Below, piece after piece: positions 6,287 to 13,639 of a stretch of DNA of 21,177 nt. The stretch comes from a virus: IMG/VR virus record IMGVR_UViG_3300042516_000810, positions 1 through 21,177 of that record; one strand, 5' to 3'. Positions within the stretch are counted from its first letter, which is position 1, and the number at the start of each line of letters is the position of its first letter. The translations under genes were made by a program, and so were the position numbers. The notes beneath the pieces were generated by a model. That model saw only the letters and a program-made list of their open reading frames with translations, did not search any database and was not told the DNA's origin.

Positions 6287-6782
6287 GCAAGAGCGTACGG
6301 AGTGGGATGATAAGGCTAAGGCTGCTACGTATGTGCAGTGGATTGCTTGTGATAAGCGTATTCGTGAGACTAGTCGTGTTACTGGTGTTCCTCATGCTAC
6401 TGTTGCGTATTGGGCTAAGCAGTGGGAGAAGGATGGTCCTCCTGAGAGTATGGATGCTGAGATTCGTAAGAATGCTTATGAGTTTGTTGATCATGCTAAT
6501 CGTGTGCGTAAGCAGGCGATGGAGAAGTTGGAGGCGCTTATTCCTGAGGCTGAGGTGAAGCAGTTGTCGGCTATTGCTACTGTTGTGGGTATTATGGATG
6601 ATAAGATTCGTCTTGCGCAGGGTCTTGCTACGAAGCGTACTGAGACTGTGCATACGCTTCCTACTCGTGATGAGATGAAGGAGTTGATGAGTGGTTTTGC
6701 TGATGGGCTTGTGGCTGCTGCGGAGGATCGCGCGGCTGAGGTTGTTAGTATTGAGCCGCTTAGTGTTGTTGTTAATGATTAG
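6279..6782 (+). CDS. Helix-turn-helix protein, candidate small terminase subunit
   Basis: This is a 167-residue protein. Residues 28-49 (RIRETSRVTGVPHATVAYWAKQW) read as a helix-turn-helix, and residues 60-115 are long helices (AEIRKNAYEFVDHANRVRKQAMEKLEALIPE), the usual plan of small terminase subunits: DNA-binding N terminus and helical oligomerisation core. A Thr/Pro-containing C-terminal part follows. Small terminases recognise the packaging site and load the large subunit. The start is GTG at 6279 (or 6276), overlapping the portal end by eight bases, with only a weak upstream GGCGGTG, so translation is probably coupled to the portal. Its place after the portal rather than beside the large subunit is less common. 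Alternative: a regulator or another head-assembly protein. Confidence 0.65.
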   Translation: MSRQERTEWDDKAKAATYVQWIACDKRIRETSRVTGVPHATVAYWAKQWEKDGPPESMDAEIRKNAYEFVDHANRVRKQAMEKLEALIPEAEVKQLSAIATVVGIMDDKIRLAQGLATKRTETVHTLPTRDEMKELMSGFADGLVAAAEDRAAEVVSIEPLSVVVND

Positions 6783-6828
6783 CGACCAACCGGAATAAGC
6801 CGGAGTCGTTTGATTATGGGAGGATACC

Positions 6829-7644
6829 ATGAGTGATGGTATTGATATGGATGGCGCTCTTGAGGCGTTGTCGTCCGAGTTGCCGGATGAGAATTCGGTG
6901 ATTGAGGATAGTGCTGGGGTTGAGAATGTGGTTGAGGACAATCAACCTGAGGTTGAATCCTTTACTGGTTTTGATCCTAGTACGCTTCCTGAGGATATGC
7001 AGGCTGTGTATCGTTCGATGCAGGGTGATTATACGCGGAAGACTCAGGAGATTGCGGAATTGCGGCGTCAGTACGAGTCGTTTTCCGAAGCGGGAGTTGA
7101 TGCTGATACTGCGCTACAAGCAGTCGGCTTCTTACAGGCGTTGAATACTGATCCGGAGTTTGCTAAGCAGGTTGCGGCTCAGATTCAGCAGAATGTGAGA
7201 ACAACCGATGGTAGCCAGCCGGTTATTGACGAGACTCCAGATAATAATAATAGTTACGAGGGGCTTCCGCCGCAGTTGGCGGCTGAGTTGGAGCAGATGC
7301 GTGCTTTCCGCGAGGAGATGATGCAGATGCAGGTTCAGCAGGAGACTATGGCGGAGTTAGAGGCTATGGAGAATACTATTCGTACGAGTAATCCTCATTA
7401 TTCTGATGATGATGTGGAGGCTATTTATAGTCTTGCTTATTCGACTGATGGTGATCTTATGGCTGCTCAGGAGTTGTATGCGGGTATTCAGCAGCGTATG
7501 TTGCAGGGATACTTGTCGTCTAAGGATGTGCCGCATGGTGCTACTCCTGCTCCTAGTGCTCCGTCTAGTGTGCCGCATCGTGATTTTTCTAATCTTGATG
7601 ATGCGCATAAGGCTGCTATGGAGGCTATTCGTAACATTTCCTAA
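6829..7644 (+). CDS. Capsid scaffolding protein
   Basis: This 271-residue acidic, helical protein sits just before the major capsid gene, the classic scaffold position. The N-terminal 60 residues are very acidic (SSELPDENSVIEDSAGVENVVEDNQPEVE). Helices follow: TRKTQEIAELRRQYESF, ELEQMRAFREEMMQMQVQQETMAELEAMEN. There is a Pro/Ser linker (GATPAPSAPSSVPHRD) and a short C-terminal helix (NLDDAHKAAMEAIRNIS), where scaffolds often bind coat protein. It is expected to direct prohead assembly and then leave. Start ATG 6829 follows GGGAGG. The 46-base gap to the preceding gene has no clear signal. No protease domain is visible, so it is not a protease-scaffold fusion. Confidence 0.85.
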   Translation: MSDGIDMDGALEALSSELPDENSVIEDSAGVENVVEDNQPEVESFTGFDPSTLPEDMQAVYRSMQGDYTRKTQEIAELRRQYESFSEAGVDADTALQAVGFLQALNTDPEFAKQVAAQIQQNVRTTDGSQPVIDETPDNNNSYEGLPPQLAAELEQMRAFREEMMQMQVQQETMAELEAMENTIRTSNPHYSDDDVEAIYSLAYSTDGDLMAAQELYAGIQQRMLQGYLSSKDVPHGATPAPSAPSSVPHRDFSNLDDAHKAAMEAIRNIS

Positions 7645-7661
7645 TTTGGAGGTGTTAGTAG

Positions 7662-8933
7662 ATGTCTGCTAATCTTAGTACGCTTAGCAACATTCTCAAG
7701 GAGTATTACCTTGGGCCGGTTGCTGAGCAGTTGAATAATGAGGTTCTTCTTCTGTCGCGTCTTGAGTCGCGTTCGGAGGATTTGGTTGGTAAGCGCGCGT
7801 ATGTGCCGCTTCATCATGGTCGTTCGTCGGGTGTCGGTGCTCGCGCTGAGTCGGCTCCGCTTCCGTCGGCTGGTAAGCAGGCGTACGAGAAGGCCGTGTA
7901 CGATCTGAAGTACCTGTATGGTCGTGTTGAGGTTACTGGTCCGTCGATGGCTAAGACGAAGAATGAGGCTGGTGCTTTCCTTCAGGCTCTTAAGTCGGAG
8001 TTGGACGGTATTCGTAATGACCTTAAGAAGGATCTTGCGCGTCAGGTGTATGGCGATGGTACTGCTACTATTGCTACTGGTACGGGTAATGGTAATGCTG
8101 GCGGCACGACGATTCTGGTCGGTGCTGAGCCGATCCGTAAGGGTCAGGTTTATCCGGGTATGCTGATCAATGTTGATCGTTCTGGTACGCTGTTGGCTGA
8201 TTCTTCGTCTCCGGCTACTACGACGTTTGTGGTTGCTTCGGTTGATGTTTCGGCTGGTACGATCACTACGACGGTTGCTCTTGCGAATGCTTCTCGCCCG
8301 TTTGCGGCGGGCGATAAGGTTCGTCGTGTTGGTGTTGAGGCGCGTACTCCGGCGGAGGGCAATACGTACTCGCTGTCGGACGAGATTGATGGTATTCAGC
8401 GTATTGTTGCTGATTCGGCTACTGCTCTTGGTGGTATTACGGCGACTGGCGCGAACGTGTGGTGGGATAACCAGCGCGTTACTAGCGTTGGCGCTCTTGC
8501 TCTGGATGATATCCAGCAGGGTCTTAATCTTGCGCGTATTGCTGGTGGTATGCCGTCGTCTATTATTACGACCCTTGGTGTGCAGCGCGAGTTCTACAAC
8601 CTGCTTGATAATGAGGTCCAGTACATTAATCCTGAGTCGCTGAATTACGCGGCTGGTTTCAAGACTCTCTCGTACAATGGTATGCCGCTGATTGCGGATA
8701 TTGATGCTCCGTACGGGAAGATGTACATTCTTGATGAGGCCACGATGAAGGTGTTCTCGGATCAGGATTGGCATTTTCTTGATGCTGATGGCATGACGCT
8801 TCGTCAGGTCACTGGTTACGATAAGTTTGAGGCTATCATGGCTCGTTACATGAACCTTGGTGCTACTCGTCGTAACAATCAGGTTGTGCTTACGGGTATT
8901 ACTGTTAGCGGCCAGCCGGACGCTGGTTTCTAA
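7662..8933 (+). CDS. Major capsid protein (HK97-fold type)
   Basis: This 423-residue protein is placed after scaffold and before a strong terminator. The sequence has the features of an HK97-like coat protein: N-terminal helices (TLSNILKEYYLGPVAEQLNNEVLLLSRLE), KRAYVPLHHGRSSGVGARAE, a YEKAVYDLKYLYGRVEVTGPSM strand region, a long spine-like helix (FLQALKSELDGIRNDLKKDLARQVYGDG), an inserted Gly/Thr/Val-rich beta region at about 150-235, and a C-terminal domain (TLGVQREFYNLLD...YNGMPLIADIDAPYGKMYILDEATMKVF). Unlike its neighbours it uses many C-ending codons (TAC, AAC, TTC, CTG, ATC), as expected for a very highly expressed gene. GGAGGTG upstream sets ATG 7662. A downstream hairpin probably ends or attenuates the transcript. 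Confidence 0.92.
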   Translation: MSANLSTLSNILKEYYLGPVAEQLNNEVLLLSRLESRSEDLVGKRAYVPLHHGRSSGVGARAESAPLPSAGKQAYEKAVYDLKYLYGRVEVTGPSMAKTKNEAGAFLQALKSELDGIRNDLKKDLARQVYGDGTATIATGTGNGNAGGTTILVGAEPIRKGQVYPGMLINVDRSGTLLADSSSPATTTFVVASVDVSAGTITTTVALANASRPFAAGDKVRRVGVEARTPAEGNTYSLSDEIDGIQRIVADSATALGGITATGANVWWDNQRVTSVGALALDDIQQGLNLARIAGGMPSSIITTLGVQREFYNLLDNEVQYINPESLNYAAGFKTLSYNGMPLIADIDAPYGKMYILDEATMKVFSDQDWHFLDADGMTLRQVTGYDKFEAIMARYMNLGATRRNNQVVLTGITVSGQPDAGF

Positions 8934-8940
8934 GATGGAT

Positions 8941-8972
8941 GGAGGGGAGGCTTCGGCCTCCCCTCCTCTTCT
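8941..8972 (+). terminator. Strong hairpin terminator after the capsid gene
   Basis: An 11-bp perfect GC-rich stem (GGAGGGGAGGC at 8941-8951 with GCCTCCCCTCC at 8956-8966) is closed by a stable C(TTCG)G tetraloop and followed by TCTTCT. It begins seven bases after the capsid stop. The T-run is imperfect, so it may give partial termination, leaving capsid mRNA in excess over the downstream tail genes. Confidence 0.85.
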
Positions 8973-8983
8973 AAGGAGATAAT

Positions 8984-9103
8984 ATGCCTAAAAAGTTGGA
9001 TAATATTGTTAGTGCTTTGAAGCGTGATAATCCTAATTGGCCTGAGGGTAAAGTTTGGGCTATTGCGCAGTCTACGTATAAGAAGATGCAGTCTAAGGGG
9101 TGA
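8984..9103 (+). CDS. Small conserved-type phage protein (39 residues)
   Basis: This short protein begins MPKKLDNIVSALKRDNPNWPEG and continues KVWAIAQSTYKKMQ. The pattern of a short charged start followed by a WAIA-type helix is familiar from small proteins near capsid genes in many phages, although no function is known to me. TAAGGAG (8972-8978) precedes ATG 8984, and this is the first gene after the terminator. T/G-ending codons in frame support translation. Its stop is part of the AAGGGGTGATC that serves the next reading frame. Confidence 0.75.
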   Translation: MPKKLDNIVSALKRDNPNWPEGKVWAIAQSTYKKMQSKG

Positions 9104-9107
9104 TCCT

Positions 9108-9170
9108 ATGAGTGGGTTTGCGCATTGGAAGTATCGTTTACGTTATTTTTATCGTCGTCGTAGGGGGTGA
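9108..9170 (+). CDS. Twenty-residue basic, aromatic microprotein
   Basis: ATG 9108 is preceded by AAGGGGTGATC (9095-9105), one of the longest ribosome-binding matches in the window. The peptide is rich in Arg (six) and in aromatic residues (Trp, two Phe, three Tyr), ending YRRRRG. Its last codons and stop (AGG GGG TGA) form the ribosome binding site of the next gene, so it may chiefly couple translation between the genes on either side. I know no family. A real peptide and a simple translational relay are both possible. Confidence 0.5.
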   Translation: MSGFAHWKYRLRYFYRRRRG

Positions 9171-9173
9171 TTT

Positions 9174-9431
9174 ATGTCGGAGGCTTGGACTCGTAAGGAA
9201 GGGCAGAATCCTGAAGGTGGTTTGAATGCTAAGGGTCGTGCGTCGTATAAGAAGGGTACGCTTAAGCCTCCGGTGTCTGCTAAGCAGGCTAAGCGTTCTC
9301 CTAAGGCTGCTGCTCGGCGAAAGTCTTTTTGCGCTCGTATGAGTGGTATGAAGAAACGTCTTACGTCTGCTAAGACTGCTAATGATCCTAATAGTCGTAT
9401 TAATAAGGCGCTTAGAAAGTGGGATTGTTGA
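9174..9431 (+). CDS. DUF6321-like small basic phage protein
   Basis: This is an 85-residue, Lys/Arg-rich protein. The stretch EAWTRKEGQNPEGGLNAKGRASY (4-26), then LKPPVSAKQAKRSPKAAARRKSFCARMSGM, matches my memory of phage proteins labelled DUF6321, which carry a near-invariant WTRKEGxNPxGGLNxKGRAS start. Their function is unknown; the high positive charge suggests contact with DNA or a minor virion part. ATG 9174 follows AGGGGGTGA at 9162-9170. The stop TGA overlaps the next ATG (TGATG), so translation is coupled. Confidence 0.75.
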   Translation: MSEAWTRKEGQNPEGGLNAKGRASYKKGTLKPPVSAKQAKRSPKAAARRKSFCARMSGMKKRLTSAKTANDPNSRINKALRKWDC

Positions 9432-9859
9432 TGAATCTTTGGTTGCCTACTAGTGTTAATTATGAGGCGTATCGTGTTGATCGTGCTGTGAATACTTATG
9501 ATGAGCGTCTTATGTTTGCTCGTAATGAGGATACTGGTGATTGGTGTGTTTTTGTGCGTATGCCGCGTCCACAGGATCCGTTTCCTCTTATGGGTTTTGG
9601 GAATGAGGTACCTAATCCTGATGTTGTTCTTGCTCGTGTTCAGGAAGGGCATCTTGTGCGACATAAGGAGCGTATTTGGTCGGAGATTGTTGAGTCGCAG
9701 AAGCAGTATCGTAAGGATTTGGATTATTTGGGTGATCAGGCTAGTGAGGAGAGTGCTGAGGTTGTTGAGCATTTTCTTCGTCAGCATGGTAAGTCGCCTG
9801 TGATTAAAGAGTTTATTACTAGTGATGTTCCGAAGGGGGGTGACGCGAGTGACGCTTGA
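9431..9859 (+). CDS. Hypothetical protein in the head-to-tail region
   Basis: This 142-residue acidic protein begins LWLPTSVNYEAYRVDRAVNTYDERLMFARNEDTGDWCVFVRMPR. The N-terminal half looks like a small alpha/beta domain (RNEDTGDWCVFVRMP), and the second half is helical and charged (HKERIWSEIVESQKQYRKDL). Similar short proteins follow DUF6321-type genes in other phages, as far as I recall, with no known role. I prefer ATG 9431, which overlaps the previous stop, over GTG 9419. Its end overlaps the next gene by 11 bases. Confidence 0.7.
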   Translation: MNLWLPTSVNYEAYRVDRAVNTYDERLMFARNEDTGDWCVFVRMPRPQDPFPLMGFGNEVPNPDVVLARVQEGHLVRHKERIWSEIVESQKQYRKDLDYLGDQASEESAEVVEHFLRQHGKSPVIKEFITSDVPKGGDASDA

Positions 9860-10496
9860 CGAGTTGTATGATCAGATGGATTTGTATGGTTTTGAGGATT
9901 TTGAGGATGATCAGAAGTTGACGCTTCTTAATGAGGCGTATTTTGATATTGTTACGCGCGAGCCTTGGCCTTTTTTGGAGGTTGTGAGTACGTTTACTGC
10001 GCCGGGGGGTTCTACGCAGATTACTAATCAGGCTTTTGCTGGTAGTCCTACGAATGTTAATAGTGTGCTTAGTTTTATTGATACGACTAATGATGTTGTT
10101 ATGACTCCTGAACGTGGGGACGTTATTGAGAAGAATTATCGTGTTAATGATTTGAATTCGTATCCTGAGCATTATTATTTTGTTGGTGAGGATTTGTTTG
10201 TGTATCCTGCGGTGCGTAATAATACGACGTATCGTTTGTTTTATACTCGTACTCCTGTTGCTGCTACGAGCGCGACGGATACGGGTGCTTGGTTTATCCC
10301 TTCTCGTCATCATAGTATTGTGTTGTATGGTGCTCTTGTGAAGGCGTTTCTTGTTAATGATGATCCGCAGGTTGCGGCGTTTCAGAATTTGTTTGAGTCT
10401 CGTTATCAGCAGATGCGAAATGATTTGTGGGTGCAGCAGTATGATCGTACTGAGCGTGTGCATATTATTTCGGATGCGTATGATTGGAATTATTAG
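9849..10496 (+). CDS. Head-tail adaptor / tail tubular protein A-like candidate
   Basis: This 215-residue protein is positioned between capsid genes and the big tail hub, where podoviruses place the adaptor (gp4 of P22, gp11 of T7). The N terminus is helical (TLDELYDQMDLYGFEDF, DQKLTLLNEAYFDIVTREPWPFLE), which fits the adaptor plan of a helical bundle around an LNEAY-type motif; a beta-rich middle (NVNSVLSFIDTTNDVVM, YPEHYYFVGEDLFVYPAV, YRLFYTRTPV) and a C-terminal helix (AAFQNLFESRYQQMRNDL) follow. It would bind the portal and seat the tail. GTG 9849 is set by GGGGGGTGA. Which adaptor family it belongs to cannot be told by eye. Confidence 0.65.
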   Translation: MTLDELYDQMDLYGFEDFEDDQKLTLLNEAYFDIVTREPWPFLEVVSTFTAPGGSTQITNQAFAGSPTNVNSVLSFIDTTNDVVMTPERGDVIEKNYRVNDLNSYPEHYYFVGEDLFVYPAVRNNTTYRLFYTRTPVAATSATDTGAWFIPSRHHSIVLYGALVKAFLVNDDPQVAAFQNLFESRYQQMRNDLWVQQYDRTERVHIISDAYDWNY

Positions 10497-10515
10497 GATT
10501 AGGGGGTGATCCGGC

Positions 10516-13458
10516 TTGGCTTTGACGTTTGTTAATCAGATTGGTGCTGTTGAGGGTATGAATCAGGCTGCTCCGGGTACTCTTATTCCTGAGTCGTTTG
10601 TGCGGTTTTCGCAGGATGTTTTGTTTGATCGTGCTGGTCTTATGCGTAGGCGCGGTCCTTTTAGTAGGTTTGATTTGTATAAGACTAATCCTAGTACCGG
10701 CCTTAAAGAGGTTACTGATTTTACTCGTGCTGGGGTTGAGGATGAGCGCATTCTTGCTGTGTTGTCTACGTATGATCCTAATGGTTCTGAGCGTATTGGT
10801 ATGCTTGTTGATTCTTATGAGGAGACGGGTTCTGATCGTCGTACTATTTTTCGTGTTTTTGATAATACGTTTGCATTTCTTGGTGAGCATACGTTGCCGT
10901 TTGATGTTACTCCGCTTAGTATTGTAAGTGCTAAGCCCGCTCTTGGTGGTGGTTTGTGGGTTAGTATTGCGGATGATCCTGCTAATGCTGAAACGCATTA
11001 TCAGTTTTTGTGGCGTGGCGGCGCCGGTAGCGTTGGCGGTGTTACTAGTTCTCGTAATGGTACACTTACTGCTGCTAATTTGCAGGGGTCGGGTATTCAG
11101 GGTTCTACTAATACTACAAATGATTGGGCTGCTGGGCACAAGTATTATAGTAAAAGTATTACTATTTCAACGACTGATCTTACTGCGGGTATGTTTGTTT
11201 ATGCTGTTAGTGGGTCTAATTATTATTATTTAGGTACTATTAATACTGTTAATGCTTCTAATATTATTTTGGAAAAACATCCTTTTATTTGGGATACTAC
11301 TTTTGCTGATAATCATCTTTTTGCTACGGTTACTAGTTTGCCTCTTATTTTTCTTAGTGTGCGTCCTTATGAGCATGTTCATGGGCGTGGTCTGCTTAAT
11401 GCTAGTCATAATAATAAGAGTATTACTAGTGGTGCATTAGGGTTGTCTGGTGAGGGCCATTGGAAGTCTGCGGCTGTTGCCTCTTACTTTTTGTATAGGG
11501 CTAGTGATAATATTTGTTTAGGTAAGGTTAATACGGTTAGTGCTAATGATGCGGCTGAACTTGTGGCGAATCCCGGCACTGATGTTAAGGCGGATGAGTA
11601 TATTATGAAGCCTGTTGCTGGTACGTCTTTGTTTACGAGTACCGCTTTTAATGTTAATAATCGTGTTGCTACGTCTTTTGGTGGTTTGTATACGGCTGTT
11701 TATTCTGGTTACCAGTGGTATGGTAATTTTGGTAAGGATGATCAGAATACTAATCGTGTGGTGTTTAGTGCTTCGCATGATCGTGAGGCTGTTGATTTGT
11801 CTTTGGATTCTGCTGATAGTATTCTTTTTCCGGGTAAGAGTAAGTTTCGCGGGTTGGGCGCGTCTAGCGCTGGTCTTCTTGTGTTTCTAGAGGATCGTAC
11901 GTATATTCTTCGTGGTAATGATCGTACTAATTTTAGTGTTGAGCAACTTGTTCCTGAGGGTTGTTTGTGTCCGTCTAGTATTGTTGAGTATGGTGGTGGT
12001 GTGTTTTGGGCGGGTAAGAGTGGGATTATGTTTTTTGATGGTGCTAGTGTTCGTAATCTTACTAAGGATAATCTTGGTTTGTATTATACTGATAGTCTTG
12101 ATGTTTTTAATCCTGAGCAGGATCGTGTGATTGGTTTTATGCATAAGAATAATCTTGTTATGCATTATACTAGTTTTAAGTCTCCTTTTGATCCTGTGCG
12201 TTATGAGCCTTTGTATGCTGCTGATTGGGCGGCTTCGGATGATAAGTATGGTTTTACTAGTTGGGACGAGTTTGATCCTGATTTTGATTACGATGATTTT
12301 TTCACTCAGAATAATACTCCTATTTATTGGGATCGTAAGATTCTGAATAATCCTGAGGAGTCGGCTAGTACAGGCACTTCTATTACGTGGTCCGCTGGCG
12401 GTGTAGTAACTAATAAGAGTTTAACTAGTAATGTTGCTACGCTTACTCTTAGTAATGGTCATGGTATTAATCTTAATGATCAAATTATTGTTAGTAATGT
12501 TGATGCTACTTTTAACGGCACTTATACTGTGACGGCTAAGACTGATACTACTGTTTCTTATGCTAAGATTGCTACTAATGTACCGTCTACTGTTGTTACT
12601 GTTACTTATCCTAATCCTCCTCGTGTTATTAAGGCTAATAATACGGGTGGTTCTTGGGGTGATGTGACTAATATTCAGAAGTGGGGGCCGTTGCGTAAAA
12701 ATACTAGCATTACATTTGCTATTTACTTACCTACAAACTCGCTTACTACTCTTAGTAATATGGATTTTCGTGGTGTCACTGCTATTGAAACAATCTATGG
12801 TCTTAAAACTATTGTTGGTGTTAATAGTGTTGAGTCTAATGCTCTTCGTGCTAGACTTATTGATATTCATCCTGTGTTTGACACAAACAGTAATGGAGAT
12901 GATGTTTATTTAGTTGAGAAGATTAATATTCCGTATTCTGATCTTGTTAAGGGACCGGATTTTTATCTTCAGACTAAGCATTTTACTGTGGGCGACCCTG
13001 TTCTTCGCAAGTGGTTCCAGCGTATTCTTCTTAATATGCTTCTTTATGATGGTGCTATTCGTATGGATATTGTCGATGATGATGATAACGATGATGTTGA
13101 TATTAAAAAGAAAAAGCATAAGAATTGGGAAGTGTTTGTTGAGAAGGGTTATAATTGGGATTATCTTGGTAAGGGCGAGGGCGCAGAATTTGGTATTGTT
13201 TTTCCTAAAATTACTTCTCCTAAAAAGTCTACTTGGCAGAATGTTGAGGCGGCTTTGTATGATTGGGACGAGTTGTTTACGTCTGATTTTAATAGGTATT
13301 CTAAGCGGATTAGTTGGCGTAAGGGTAGTGTTGGGTTTAGACTCTACCAGTTAAATAATTATAAGAAGCCTTATCATGGTGTTGTTACTCGTCCTACTCG
13401 TGTTGAGTTGCAGGGTTTTAGTATTGGCTTTAAGCCGTTGCGGCAGGGGAGGATTTAA
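10516..13458 (+). CDS. Tail hub / stabilisation protein (P22 gp10 or T7 gp12 role), beta-propeller-like
   Basis: This large 980-residue protein is the expected tail nozzle or hub of a short tail. Propeller-like blades are suggested by repeated short strands such as NRVVFSASHDREAV, AGLLVFLEDRTYILRG, GGGVFWAGKSGIMFFDG and DRVIGFMHKNNLVMHY. The N terminus (LIPESFVRFSQDVLFDRAGLMRRRGPF) is typical of this group. At about 616-700 sits an Ig-like beta domain (SNVATLTLSNGHGINLNDQIIVSNV...FNGTYTVTA) that looks inserted, as the same domain type occurs in unrelated phage virion proteins. Residues 854-869 hold an Asp-rich run followed by a Lys run. TTG 10516 is set by AGGGGGTGAT, an extended ribosome-binding match. 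Codons are T/G-ending. Confidence 0.75.
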   Translation: MALTFVNQIGAVEGMNQAAPGTLIPESFVRFSQDVLFDRAGLMRRRGPFSRFDLYKTNPSTGLKEVTDFTRAGVEDERILAVLSTYDPNGSERIGMLVDSYEETGSDRRTIFRVFDNTFAFLGEHTLPFDVTPLSIVSAKPALGGGLWVSIADDPANAETHYQFLWRGGAGSVGGVTSSRNGTLTAANLQGSGIQGSTNTTNDWAAGHKYYSKSITISTTDLTAGMFVYAVSGSNYYYLGTINTVNASNIILEKHPFIWDTTFADNHLFATVTSLPLIFLSVRPYEHVHGRGLLNASHNNKSITSGALGLSGEGHWKSAAVASYFLYRASDNICLGKVNTVSANDAAELVANPGTDVKADEYIMKPVAGTSLFTSTAFNVNNRVATSFGGLYTAVYSGYQWYGNFGKDDQNTNRVVFSASHDREAVDLSLDSADSILFPGKSKFRGLGASSAGLLVFLEDRTYILRGNDRTNFSVEQLVPEGCLCPSSIVEYGGGVFWAGKSGIMFFDGASVRNLTKDNLGLYYTDSLDVFNPEQDRVIGFMHKNNLVMHYTSFKSPFDPVRYEPLYAADWAASDDKYGFTSWDEFDPDFDYDDFFTQNNTPIYWDRKILNNPEESASTGTSITWSAGGVVTNKSLTSNVATLTLSNGHGINLNDQIIVSNVDATFNGTYTVTAKTDTTVSYAKIATNVPSTVVTVTYPNPPRVIKANNTGGSWGDVTNIQKWGPLRKNTSITFAIYLPTNSLTTLSNMDFRGVTAIETIYGLKTIVGVNSVESNALRARLIDIHPVFDTNSNGDDVYLVEKINIPYSDLVKGPDFYLQTKHFTVGDPVLRKWFQRILLNMLLYDGAIRMDIVDDDDNDDVDIKKKKHKNWEVFVEKGYNWDYLGKGEGAEFGIVFPKITSPKKSTWQNVEAALYDWDELFTSDFNRYSKRISWRKGSVGFRLYQLNNYKKPYHGVVTRPTRVELQGFSIGFKPLRQGRI

Positions 13459-13625
13459 TGGAGAATATGCCTGATTTTGATTTGTCTACTGCTGCTGGTA
13501 AGCAGGCATTTCAAGCATGGGTTACTAATATTATTCGTAATGAGGTTAATTCTTATGTTCGTCAGGTTATTGGTTTGGCTAATACTGGCGAGACTACTGC
13601 TGGTGGTCGTGTTAGAGTTCAATAG
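13458..13625 (+). CDS. Small hypothetical virion-region protein (55 residues)
   Basis: ATG 13458 overlaps the hub stop (TAATG) and follows GGGGAGG at 13447-13453. The protein starts MENMPDFDLSTAAGKQAFQAWV and continues as a helix (NIIRNEVNSYVRQVIGLA) with a Gly/Thr tail (ANTGETTAGGRVRVQ). T/G-ending codons in this frame support translation. Placed between hub and fibre genes, it could be a small tail or fibre-linking part; no family is recognised. Confidence 0.7.
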   Translation: MENMPDFDLSTAAGKQAFQAWVTNIIRNEVNSYVRQVIGLANTGETTAGGRVRVQ

Positions 13626-13639
13626 AAAGGAGGAGGTTT

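Noticed and set aside
6790-6803. CCGG-6-CCGG possible hairpin between the helix-turn-helix and scaffold genes
   Set aside because: Stem is only four base pairs and there is no T-run; not a credible terminator.
7641-8774. Long - strand open frame opposite the capsid gene
   Set aside because: Same cause; low-complexity Arg/Thr/Asn/Ile translation, while the + strand encodes a clear capsid protein.
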